Both the position numbers and the translations under genes were made by a program. A stretch of DNA of 64,000 bases from Rhinopomastus cyanomelas (lineage: Eukaryota; Chordata; Aves; Bucerotiformes; Rhinopomastidae). The notes beneath the pieces were generated by a model. That model saw nothing but the letters and a program-made list of their open reading frames with translations, was not told where the DNA came from and did no database searches. Location of the stretch: NCBI GenBank assembly GCA_013400115.1, contig VXBP01004622.1:62001-126000 (forward strand). Reading direction: 5' to 3'. This document shows, piece by piece, positions 11,637 through 22,504 of this stretch (positions within the stretch are counted from its first letter, which is position 1; each line of letters begins with the position of its first letter).

Positions 11637-11885
11637 ATAGAGTCAGGGTTAGAAGGGACCACAGGATCATCCTGTCCTTAAACACCTCCAGGGATGGGGA
11701 TTCCACCACCTCCCTGGGCAGTCCCTTCCAGTGTCTGATCACCCTTTCCATGAGGAAGGGCTTCCTAACATCCAAGCTAACCCTCCCCTGGTGCAGCTTC
11801 AGGCCCTGTCCTCTCATCCTGTCACTAGTTGTGTGGGAGAAGAGCCCGACCCCCACCTTCAGGATTTTCAGCAGCAATTTATTGA
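11637..11885 (-). mobile_element. CR1 LINE fragment
   Basis: A third antisense CR1 3' end (GTCAGGGTTAGAAGGGACCA) running into CCTCCCTGGGCAGTCCCTTC and the GTGCAGCTTCAGGCCCTGTC block. This block marks a different subfamily from the neighbour it abuts. Confidence 0.85.
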
Positions 11886-12865
11886 GAGGCTACAATGAGA
11901 ACTGCAGTTTTACTGGATTAGTGGGTGGGTTTTGCCACCTCCCTTATGTAACTCTGCCTTGAATTTCAGCCCCACTTGCAGAAACGGGACCCAGGCTGGT
12001 TTAGCAGTGTGGGGTTTGGGCTAGTGAACGTCTGCCGTTGTTGTAGACAAGGCATGATGGCCAAGTTCCTGTCCCAGTCACGTCTGCGGTCTCCTCAGAT
12101 GCACACGCTGACGTCTTATAAACGCTTAGTGCTTGAGGAGCTATGGAGGACCGCTGAGCCCAACAGATTAAATGGAAATCTCAGTCTGCACCAGTTACAT
12201 CTGCAATGAAACTTCCATCCTTCGGATTGCCCGGAACAAGTGCAATCTTGAGAGGGCAAGTGTGGACGTGAGCCAACAAGCTTTCGTTACTCCCATCCAC
12301 TGCGTTGTGACTTGGGCCACTTAACGATACGGTTGTCGACCACGCGTGTTCTCGGCAGTCTCTGTTTACAAGGATTTAGATGATGTTGCCCAGTAGCTGC
12401 TCGTTTGTTGGCAGAAACAGAAGAGCTGTGCAGGCGGGTGTCAGGGCGGTGTAACCTGGTAACCGGTTTGTAGAAGGCTGTTGACTTCTCTTTCCTTGGT
12501 GTGTTGAGCGTGATGCTTGGAATCCTGCGGTTGCAACACCAATGAGAGCAGCTCATCTGCTGAATCCATGTCCAAGGTAGTTGATGGTTTTGTATGTCAT
12601 GGTTGCTTTATAATTGTCTAATTAAACTAAATACCTGTGTAATTCTGCTTTTTATTTCCTTTAGGACTTTTCTGTGCATCTGGCTACGCCAGAGCTTTGC
12701 TAGAACATACTTGCCTATTTCTCTGTGCTTCTACTTAGCTTTTTGGCCACTTCATCATCTCTGCAGGTACTTTTGCAGTGCCTGGCTTCCAAACAGCCTG
12801 TGTTTGTGAGCTGATGCCATAGAGGGAGTGGCCGTGCAGGTAAAAGGTCTCGTGTCACCAACATG

Positions 12866-13177
12866 TCGCTGTGGGTGTCAGGAGGATGGAGCCAGGCTCT
12901 CCTCAGTAGCATCTAATGATAGGACAAGGGGCAGTGGGTGTGAGCTGGAACAGAGGAGGTTCCACATCAATATGAGAAGGAACTTCTTCCCAGTGAGCGT
13001 GACAGAGCACTGGAAGGGGCTGCCCAGGGTGGGTTGTGGAGTCTCCTTCTCTAGAGACATGTAAAACCCTCCTGGCCATGTTCCTGTGTGACTTTATCTA
13101 GGGGATTGTACTCTGGCAGGAGGATTGGACTGGATGATCTTTTGAGGTCCCTTCCCATCCCTAATGTTCAGTGATAC
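12866..13177 (+). mobile_element. CR1 LINE fragment
   Basis: Sense CR1 with GGTGTCAGGAGGATGGAGCC and CACTGGAAGGGGCTGCCCAG, ending with CCCTAATGTTCAGTGATACT. Confidence 0.9.
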
Positions 13178-14067
13178 TATGAACATCACGTCTGCAGCTC
13201 ACTAAAAGGCCAGGGCAGCTCAGTCCGTTTAGCTCGTTCAGTCTGAAGTCTTTTTACTTCCAAACCGACACACAGGAGCACGTGTGTCAGAAACCACCCT
13301 TCTCCCTCCCCAGTAATTTCCACAGCACAGACTGCAGGGCTGGATTTGCAGCCATTACTCTGGTGTCTGTGACCACTGGGCATAACGGTGGGACAGCTGA
13401 GAGACAGTTATGGAAAAAGATGGCATTGTTGGCTGTGGTTTTAGCTTGCTCTGTGTCTGAACAAATCAGAACAAGTTTGTTTCACATCCCCCCTAAGTTT
13501 GCAGTGTCCAGTGGTTTTCAGCAGGGAGCAAAGGGAGGTCAGATTATCAGGACTGGCGTTAGGTTGCTCGGCCCGTTTCACAGCAGGTTGTGTGTTTCTA
13601 CGTGTTTATGAAGCGCTCAGAAATGACACGGGCAACTATTTATATGCAGCATCCACTCCGTGACTGTTGATTTCAAGAGTTTAATAATAACTTTGCATTT
13701 GATGAGGGCTTCTTGGATCCCAGAAATCTTCACAGAGTGCTCTGAAGGATTCTTTGCTGACCTTTCATCCTCCTGTGGAAGAAAGTGAATGTGCTGGAGT
13801 CTTTGATCCGGGAAGTCTTTGAGGCATTAGTGGGTTCTCTCTTGTCCTTTTCTTTTGAGGCTGCTGGATTTAATGGGTTTTTCAACTGGTTTTAACAAAA
13901 CCTGTAATAAGAGATCAGCTTTTGCAATGATGAGGGTATGGATTTGTTGGATTGCTTTGGGGATTTCAGGTCTTAGGAAGTTACTGCAGCAGAAAGTTCG
14001 GGATGTTCTCAGTTTCAGGAAGTCTGTCTGGGAGAGACTCTTCATGATGCAACATAGCAAATACCTG

Positions 14068-14396
14068 CATGTTTATAAATATGTGAAGGGTGAGTGTCAG
14101 GAGGATGGAGCCAGGCTCTTCTCAGTGGCATCTAATGATTAGATAAGGGGCAGTGAGGTGGAACAGAGGAGATTCCGCATCAATATGAGAAGGAACTTCT
14201 TCCCGGTGAGGGTGACAGAGCACTGGAACGGGCTGCCCAGGAGGGTTATGGAGTCTGCTTCTCTGGAGACATTTAAAACCTGCCTGGATGTGTTCCTGTG
14301 CAACTTGGTCTAGGTGATCCTGCTGTGGCAGGGGAACTGGACTAGATGCTCTTTTGAGGTCCCTCCCAATCCCTAATGTTCTGTGATTCAGTGATG
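14068..14396 (+). mobile_element. CR1 LINE fragment
   Basis: Sense CR1 starting around GTTTATAAATATGTGAAGGG and ending CCTAATGTTCTGTGATTCAG, dominant subfamily. Confidence 0.9.
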
Positions 14397-16293
14397 TGTT
14401 ATTGAGTACTCTTGAGATGTTGCTGTTGTTCAGCTGTAAAACTCTTCCTTCAGACAAGCATGAGAGTTCAAGGTTGAGTTAAACGCTGCTTTTCTGATGA
14501 GCCTGCTTTATGCCTTAGAGATCCCCTGCCCCAAGGTTGTAAAATCCCTCATCCCAGAGATGTTTGGTGCGTGAAAAAGTAAAGGCTGTTACAGCGACAG
14601 GAAAATGAAGACTCTTCGTCCGTTGTCGTTGAGTCCATGAAGAGAATCAGAACGTCTTAATCCAGCTGCGTTCTCCACTGTTGTGCTCTGCTTAGCTGCC
14701 TGTGGTTTCAGCAGCCAGACAATGTAGTGGCAGCGTTGGGTCTGGCCAGCAAAGGTCCTTGAAGGCACAAGTCAAAGACTTCTGTCATTTCTGGTATGTG
14801 AGAAATGTGCTGGCTTGCATAAGTGCAGAAACCAGCCTTTACTGGAGCGATTGTTGAAATTCCAGCGGACTCTGAAGGATGTTGGTCATTTATACTGTTG
14901 TGAGCCATAGCTTTGTTAAACCCTAATCTGCTTTGAGCCAGAGGGTTCTGCTCCATGGATAGTGAGAGACAAAGAGCTTGGCCAGGTCTTTTACTGATGG
15001 TTCTCGGTGCATCTGTGTTTTCCTAGTGGAAACTGAAGCTGAGGGAGGTTGCTGATCCCTGTCCCCCAGAGCTGAAAACAGCCAGTTTCAGGTGTATCCT
15101 GTGTGCTGAGCACAGGCTGGTTCTGCAAAGATAAAAGTGGGAGGGAATTGATTTTGCTCTGTACTGCCTGAGGGACAATCCTCGCTAGCTCTGAAGGAAG
15201 GCTTTGGTGAGATCCTCATCCACAGTCCCCCACATCTCCATTTGTTAGATGAGGTGTAAGAGATGTAGATGATTTACCGTCTTGATTTCCCCTTGGTTCT
15301 CACCCCTTTCTCTACCCTTTAGCACTACAACTCTTATGTGCAGGTGTTTTACTTCTCTCTGCTGCACCCCAACTTTATGAATAAGGTGGATATTCAGTCT
15401 GTCTCAAAATGAAGGAATTTTTTTTAACATTACAATACGGTGACTGACAGTTGCTAAAGAACCAGTGAAAATCTCATTACTGACAAAACTACCTGAATAA
15501 ATGAATTCAAACCCCTTATTTATAGTATAATCCCTTGAGAAATATAAACCCTTCCTGCTTCTAGGGACTTAAATCTGTTTCATTTCATATGCATTTGGGC
15601 AAAACCCCTCTATTTTGGGGTTTGAGGACCTTGTTTCTGGTTTGCTTTGAGCTGAAGGATAAGAGCAGGATCTTTTATCTTTCTGCCTTTTAAAATTGTA
15701 TCATTAATGATTATTTTGTAAAGGTTGTGATTTTCTAGCTTCCTTTGGCATTTGCAACCCCTGGGAATTTTCCTTCCCAACTCCATTCTCACTGCTCATT
15801 CTTGTTTGTCGATGATCCAGGGCAGGTGACAGCACGAGGAAGATGATGGAGGCGCCAACAGGGAAAGAATCCTGTCGGAGCTGATTCTTTGCAGTGCACA
15901 GTGTCCTTTCCATTGTATTTCAACTCTTGTGCTGCGTGAGGCAGAGGAACAGTCATCTCCATTCACGTGAGGTCAGGCAGTGTGGAAGCTCAGCTAACCC
16001 ACTGTTCACCCTTTTTCTGTGCAAATTCATTGTATTGTCATGTGTGAGCAAAGTGGGAGGGGAAATCCAGCAGCCGTGTGCATTGCACTGGGAATAACAG
16101 CAGTGATAGCTGAGGTGGCCGCGGGGCCACCTTCTTGAATTTCAGCGTTGCTGTTTAGAGGTCTGAGGACCTTTGTGCTGCACCTCGTGCTTTGGATCTT
16201 CCTTTTCTGCATGGCAAGGCAGAGTAACCAAGCTTGGGAAACAACTGCCTGACAGGTAAGAGAAGGCTTCAGAGCAGACTGTAGAAAGATGAT
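14397..16293. other. KCTD7-RABGEF1 intergenic DNA
   Basis: About 1.9 kb in which I recognise no gene, repeat family or RNA gene. The short open frames look random. Confidence 0.4.
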
Positions 16294-16556
16294 CACTGAA
16301 TCACAGAACATTACAGACTGGAATGGACCTCGAAAGGTCATCGAGTCCAGTCCCCCAGCTACAGCAGGATCCCCTAGATCCAGTCGCACAGGAACATGTC
16401 CAGGTGGGTTTTAAATGTCTCCAGAGAAGGAGGCTCCACAACCTCCCTGGGGAGCCCCTTCCAGGGCTCTCACTGTGAAGAAGTTTCTTCTCATATTGAT
16501 GTGGAACCTCTTCTGTTCCAGCTCACATCCACTGCCCCTTGTCCTATCATTAGATG
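16294..16556 (-). mobile_element. CR1 LINE fragment
   Basis: Antisense copy (GAATCACAGAACATTACAGA, GTCCAGGTGGGTTTTAAATG), ending in the CCTTGTCCTATCATTAGATG block. Confidence 0.9.
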
Positions 16557-18067
16557 ACATCTTATCTCATCATAAATCCCTGGTTTAAAGGTTAAAGACA
16601 TAGTTCTTTTACTTTCTTCTTTTAGTAACTACTTTATTCTGGACAATTTATAGACCCCACTGGCTTGAAGACATTACAGAGCCCTTAAGTTGTGCTGATC
16701 TGTTAATTAGTAGCTAAATGATTGCAAATATTTTCAGGTTTTTAACACACAGCTAGTGAGGACCCAGGATAGATCTGAGTTTTGGGTATTAAAACATAAT
16801 TTCATTTAACAACAGAAAAAAACCCACAAGACTTTCATTATCTTTCTGCAAATAAGCTGGGTAATTCAAAGGGTAATTATATTGTTGTTATCTGTACATA
16901 GTCCTCTAAGTGGAAAGTGCTCTCCAGAACAGCAGGTCTTAGGTTGTTTTCCTTAGACAAGTGTTGTATAAGTTTACCTCCACTTTCACTGTGACTTTTA
17001 TAAGTAGATTTTGTTTTGCAGACTTCTCAATCGTACGTGTCTATGCATTGTAACCCGTAATGCCTTTGAAAATCCAGCCTGGATGCTAACGATCAGGGTT
17101 TGGAATTGTCTCCAAATGTGTTCTGTTTGTAAATGAGTTGATGTGTGAAGTTTAATTCTGTGGGTCCTGTAGTTTATTACTTCTTAATGCGTTTGACTTC
17201 TCAGTTCAGGTACGATGTAGCCTATGGTTTTGATTTAAAATACATAGAATAAAATGTGGATATATTGTGTTGTGCAATAGATACTGTGTTTTGTACTGAA
17301 AAGTGTTGGGATCTGGCTAATCTAGTCTGCAGCCACATTCTGTTTGCTTTGCATGGCTACAAATGAAAGACACCAGTCTCTGTCCCAGGCTTTAACACCA
17401 CCACCCACCAACTTGTTCATCATCAAGTGGCCCTTGTGCAGCCTCTGCTGGGGAGACTGACCGGTATCAGATCGTTTCAGTTTTACTTCCTTCCCTTCGT
17501 GCCCACTGCTGATGTGAAGCAGCCCGGAGAGGATCTGTCGCTGCCCCTGCTTGTGCAGCGATCTAAAAGAAAGTTAAGTTTCTGGACTTGCTGCCTCTGT
17601 CCTAGAAGTATTTCCCCTTGTTTCTCAAGTGACTAAAACAATGTTTTCCTTGCTGTCCCGCTGTCTGTTTAAAGCAGCCCCTGCTATCACAGCTGGATGT
17701 GTGTTTTGCTGTGGGAGGGAGGAAGCAGACACTGAACGCAGCCCCCTAAGTGAGGAGGGGAGGAGGACTGCTTTAAGCAGCAGTAGCAATCAGCACAAGC
17801 ACAGGCTGCTGTGGGAGCTGCCTGATCCGGACAGAGCCTGGGCTTGAGGCAAGAACAAAGCTGCTGCTGGGAGCTGCTGTAGTGTCTGTGAAGGGAGAGG
17901 AGGGCTGCTGCTGTTTGCTGTGCTGGAAGGGACAGAAAAGGGGAGTCTGACCAGAAAGACACAGAGATACACCCAAAGGCTGGATCTGTTCCTAGTTCCA
18001 GCCGCCCTGTTGATGCTGTGGTCATCCTTTCTTCTGCCCAGCCTTGGTTGCAGTTGCAGGAACAACC
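16557..18067. other. Intergenic DNA upstream of RABGEF1
   Basis: AT-rich to about 17.3 kb, then rising GC content and CTG/CAG-rich DNA (17.76-17.93 kb) on the approach to the RABGEF1 promoter. No gene recognised. Confidence 0.4.
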
Positions 18068-18385
18068 CTGGGATCAGACTGGTTTGGGTTGGGAGGGTCC
18101 TTTGCAGTCAACCACAGCAGGTTGCCCAGAGCCCCGTCCAACCTGACCCGGGATGTTTCCAGGGATGGGGCTACTCCCACCTCTCTGGGCAACCTGGGCC
18201 AGTGTCTCACCACCACCTCAGCCTCAAAAATGTCTTCCTTATACCCAGCAGAACTCTCTCTCTCCCAGCGTAAAACCACGATCCTGTGTCCTGTCACAAC
18301 AGCCCCTGCCTGGCCCTGTCCAGGCGGCCCCCAAGCACTGACAGGCTGCACCAAGGCCTCCCTGGAACCTTCTCCAGGCTGCTCC
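18068..18385 (-). mobile_element. CR1-like fragment abutting RABGEF1 promoter
   Basis: Antisense, divergent CR1-type sequence (GGTTTGGGTTGGGAGGGTCC, GTTTCCAGGGATGGGGCTAC, CACCACCTCAGCCTCAAAAA). It runs straight into the GC-rich RABGEF1 promoter region. Identity is less secure than for the younger copies. Confidence 0.65.
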
Positions 18386-18606
18386 CGGCACAAGGCCGCC
18401 GCCCCGGGCCATTCCCTCGACGCTCCCGTTCTTCCTGCCGGGGGGCCCCGCCCCGGAACCGGGACGCGGCCCCACCCTTCCGCCGCGGGAGGGGGCTCCG
18501 GCCGTGGTGACGGGAGCGGCGGGACGGGACGAGCGAAGCGGAGCGGCCCAGCCCGGCCAGCCCCGGGCACCCGGTGAGCCCAGCCCGGCGCTCGGTACCG
18601 CTCGGG
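18380..18606 (+). promoter_or_regulatory. RABGEF1: RABGEF1 promoter and candidate non-coding first exon
   Basis: Strong CpG-island-like block (dense CG from about 18390 to 18700) with a GC box CCCCGCCCC at 18446-18454. Two consensus splice donors lie inside it: GGG|GTAAGT with the exon ending at 18606, and CCG|GTGAGC with the exon ending at 18573. It is the only such block between KCTD7 and the first RABGEF1 coding exon, whose acceptor at 28354 requires an upstream exon. The assignment is inferred from position. Confidence 0.6.
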
Positions 18607-21283
18607 GTAAGTGTCGGTGTCGCGGCTGCGGCCGGTGCAGGAAACAGGGCGGGGGTCACCCCGGTCCCAGTCCCCGGGGCGGGACCGCAGGTGTGACCGA
18701 GGGGCCTCTAAACCGAACTCCAGCACCTGCGGCTCCTAGCCCCGAGCCGAGCTCGCAGCGGCTGTGTTTGTCCTGGTTCGGTGGGGAAGGGGGGACCCGG
18801 GGTTGATGCTGGGCCGCTGTCACTGGTAACTTTGCCCCCCACCTGTTTCCTGCTGGACCGAGGGGTTTGGGCTCTGCCTGTGTGACCCTGCCTGACTCCT
18901 CACGGCGAGTCTGAGGGTCAAAGTCCTCTAAACCGCAGCCAGATGAAGTTTGGAGCCTGTTTAAGATGCTGAGCACGGCGTTCCGGATGCTCCTGTGGGT
19001 GTTTGTCCCCTCGCGGGTTCTGGGTGGCTCCCGTGGAACAGCAGAGGTTCTGTGGGCAGAGGCGTGAGGTGCTGAAAGGACGAAGGCAGTTACCAGAAAG
19101 TCCTCTGAGGAGGTGGTCGACGCTGTTTTAAGTCCTGTGGGTCTGTGGCAGGGTCAACACCGCATGTATGAGAGTTAACTGGGGTTCCAGTTAAATTCCA
19201 GTTGTGAGTTTTTGAGGTCCAGTGCTGGGAGTTGGTGGTACTGGACAAAAAGGTGACATTATGGAGGTTGTGATGTAAACCCGTTGCTGACATGACTTGG
19301 ACTTACCTTGTTTCATCTCAGTCCTGAAACTGTTTCTGAAGTGGTTCCTTGTTTGGGCAGTTCCTCGCACCAGTCAGTACCTGTGTGTGTCTGCGGAGCT
19401 TTCCAGTTACCCAAAACTCCCGTGAGAGTAGTGACCCATCAGGGATCAGCGCAGGAGGACTTAGTGTTTCCTGGGAGCGGTGCCGTCCCCAGGATTTGGC
19501 GCTGTTGGCTCTTACACAAGTGTGTTGCAGGGGGATGATTAGGTAGAGAACTGGAACTCGGGGGAATTCTTTGCTGACAAAAACCCAAAACCCAGGGGAA
19601 GGGTATAAAGCCAATGACACCAATTCATTAAATCACTTTATGCAACAGACTGTGATTAAATACTTTAACATCGTCCGTGATTCCGGTATTTAGTGTTGTG
19701 GACCAGACTAGGCTTTCTCAGCCCTCTGCTAATATTTGCTGTATAATTGTGCTTTTGAGTTCTTTTTTTTTTTTCTAATAATGGACAGCTTGTGGCCCAA
19801 AACTAGCCCTGAAAATCATGGCTGTGGAGTCTTGTAAAAGTGCTGTCAGTAGCCAGCCAGGTACAAAGTGAACAAGATGTTTTGAAGTTCAGCAAACTTA
19901 GTTTTAATCTTTATCCAGGTGAGTGTGCTTCACATTTCAGGAAAAACAACAGAGCTTGTAGAAGCCAGTCAGTGCTGTTTCTGAGGAGGTTTAATGTGTT
20001 TTCACTAACCCTTATCATAGTCTTGAATTCCCAGTCAGACAGGGCAAGCGGTTTTTAGCTGTTTCTTGTGATGCCACTGAAAAGTGCAGTTCTAGTCACA
20101 TGTAGGTGGTGAGACAGTCTGTTAATTCATGGACACTCAGTGCTCCAGGCTGGGTGGTCATTGCTACAGGCAACAGCTCTGAGTTTGATGTGGAAAACAA
20201 CCCCTGTAGCTTGAGATCTGTAATGAGGGTGGAGGGGAAAATCCGTCTTCCAGCTGAAGTAAACGGTGAGCTCTGTGGGCAGAGCAGGGAAGCCTCATGG
20301 CCCTGAGGTTTCAGAGGTTCTAAGTGGTGCTGCAGTTTCCCTGCCAAATGACAGTACCAGGGAGATCAGACACAGGTAATGACTGGTTCCTAGGATCATG
20401 AGCCAGCAACCTGTGCTGCTCCTTCAGCAGCTCCAGCTGAAACTTCCTAATTGCAAGCAAGATGTGCATTAGATTGTGAGGACTCATGGTCTGTTCTGCA
20501 AAGCGTAGCTGCGGCGCTTCTTTCCTAGTTCCAGCGTTGTCTGATGGCTCTCATGTACTCTGTTCCTGAGTCTTTCAGATCACATTGCCCCACCCTTTCC
20601 TTCAGAGGACATTAACTCATGGCTAATTATCTTTTGGCTAATTACACACCTGAATGTTGAGGGTTGCTCATGACTCATGACTATTTCAACACGAGCGCGG
20701 CTCTTAAGAGTGTAGTGGTGGTGGAGTCGGTGGCTACTCTTTGGAGCGCACATACGTGGTTTTAGGAACAGTTTTCATACACAGCATTCACAGTTGTTGG
20801 AGGCCTTAACCCAGTCCCACCCCCCCGAGTTGTGATCTGCTTTCTAGTAGATTTATTTTCAGGAACTGGAGTCACATGCGGTTTTAGGTGGGATGTGCTG
20901 CTTACTCTTGAACTGAAGGATGATACAGTGGTCAGGCACCGTAAAATGTAAACCAGCAAGTGTTCCTGTAAAAACTGTGTGTTTGGAGACTTCCCCTATT
21001 TTTCCTGCTCTGAATTCCTGTGCCTGGGGAGGGCTGTTAATGGCCACACAGTTGCAGTGATGCTGCTTGAGACATGGTGAGCGCTCTGCGGAGCACTTGG
21101 CTTCATTTTTCCATGAGAAGAATTAATTCAAGTTGTTTATGAAGTGCTCTGAAGATTTAAACACTTGAAGAGGCAGATCACATCTGCTTCAGTCCAGTGA
21201 GAAGACAGGTGTAGGTTGTTGCTGTTTCTCTCAATTGCTGTATATCCATGTTTTTGAGAAAACTGTTGATTTCAGGAAGTGTA

Positions 21284-21366
21284 TCATAGAATCATTAGGG
21301 ATTGGAAGGAACCTCGAAAGATCATCTAGTCCAATCCCCCTGACACAGAAGGACCACCTAGAGTAA
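21284..21366 (-). mobile_element. CR1 3' fragment, left arm of inverted pair
   Basis: Antisense CR1 tail (ATTAGGGATTGGAAGGAACC). It is complementary over about 69 bases to the sense copy that starts 80 bases downstream. Confidence 0.88.
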
Positions 21367-21448
21367 GATAAAGAGATGGGAGAGAGAAAACTGCACATGG
21401 AACAAAACCAACCCCCACCTCTAAAGGACTCGGAGGTTGAGAGACGGT

Positions 21449-21533
21449 CTCCATGGTCCTGCTCTGGCAGGGGGATTGGACTAGAAGATCTTTCGAGGTC
21501 CCTTCCAATCCCTAGTGTTCTGCTGTTCTGTGA
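21449..21533 (+). mobile_element. CR1 3' fragment, right arm of inverted pair
   Basis: Sense CR1 tail (GGGGATTGGACTAGAAGATC through CCCTTCCAATCCCTAGTGTT). It faces the antisense copy at 21284. Confidence 0.88.
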
Positions 21534-22367
21534 CCTTTTTCTTTCTGCTTGTTTTTTCTTTCTGTTGTGTAGAAGGTTGAAAGAGGTTTCCCAGATGTCC
21601 GCAGCAGTTCCACTCCACAGAGCCAGACTGTGTTGTTCCATGAAGTCTTTTCCTGGTTTAGATAGCTTTAATGAATTTGGTTGCTGATACTGAGGCTGAA
21701 TTTTGGAACAGCCTCACGACACCCCTGCTTTCATTTCCGGGGTTGGCACGCAGACTTATTTACTAACGGGCTTTCACTGTTTGTAATAACTTGCAGTTAC
21801 CTCTTACTGGAGGTGTCCCTGGATTGGTTAAATGAGACCCCTTTCTCCTCAGCTTTGATAGGTGAGCTTTTTCAACCAGCTCTTCCGTCAAAGGTGACCT
21901 GGACAATCCAGCGCTGATAAATAGTTTATGCAAAAGTCAATATCTTGTCGCTGCGGCGACGATGCAGTCTGCAGTGAGGATAAAGGTATCTGTTTGCCTC
22001 CTGCATCCCTGGGAGGAGGAGGTGAGGTACGTTACGTTGTTCGAAAGGAGCAGGCAAAACAAGCCGGTGGTGTCTGAGCTCACGATAAATCTGCACTAAT
22101 TCTAAACCTTATTTCACGCACGCAGCGCTTTTCCTGAAGCCAGAGCTGCGTCTGCAGTCTTTGGAAACCCTAACGTGTCATGAAGTCGGAGGTATGTTGC
22201 TGAAAAGGAGGTGTTACGTAAGCGTAGCCTCTTTCAGGTGTGCGTTAAGTCAGCCTTGGTGACAGATCCTGTTTTGATGAAAGGGCTCTCTCCTCCTTAC
22301 CACATAAAAGCCAAGAATGCACTTGTTGGGACTGATACCTGCTTTAAGGAGCTTAACTGTGCTTTTT

Positions 22368-22504
22368 TTCCAGCTGGTTTGTTTAAAACCCGCCTGGGTG
22401 TGTTCCTGTGTGACGTGGTCTAGGTGGTCCTGCTGTGGCAGGGGGATTGGAGTAGATGACCTTTGGAGGTCCGTTCCAACCCCTAATGTTCGGTGATTGT
22501 GTGA
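22368..22504 (+). mobile_element. CR1 LINE 3' fragment
   Basis: Sense copy (GTTTAAAACCCGCCTGGGTG, GGGGATTGGAGTAGATGACC) ending CCTAATGTTCGGTGATTGTG. It lies in RABGEF1 intron 1. Confidence 0.88.

Noticed and set aside
18022..18806. Minus-strand 234-aa ORF and plus-strand 177-aa ORF in the RABGEF1 promoter block
   Set aside because: Low-complexity Pro/Arg/Gly-rich readings produced by GC-rich sequence and a CR1-like fragment.
21231..21641. Minus-strand 136-aa ORF
   Set aside because: It is made largely of the two facing CR1 tails.
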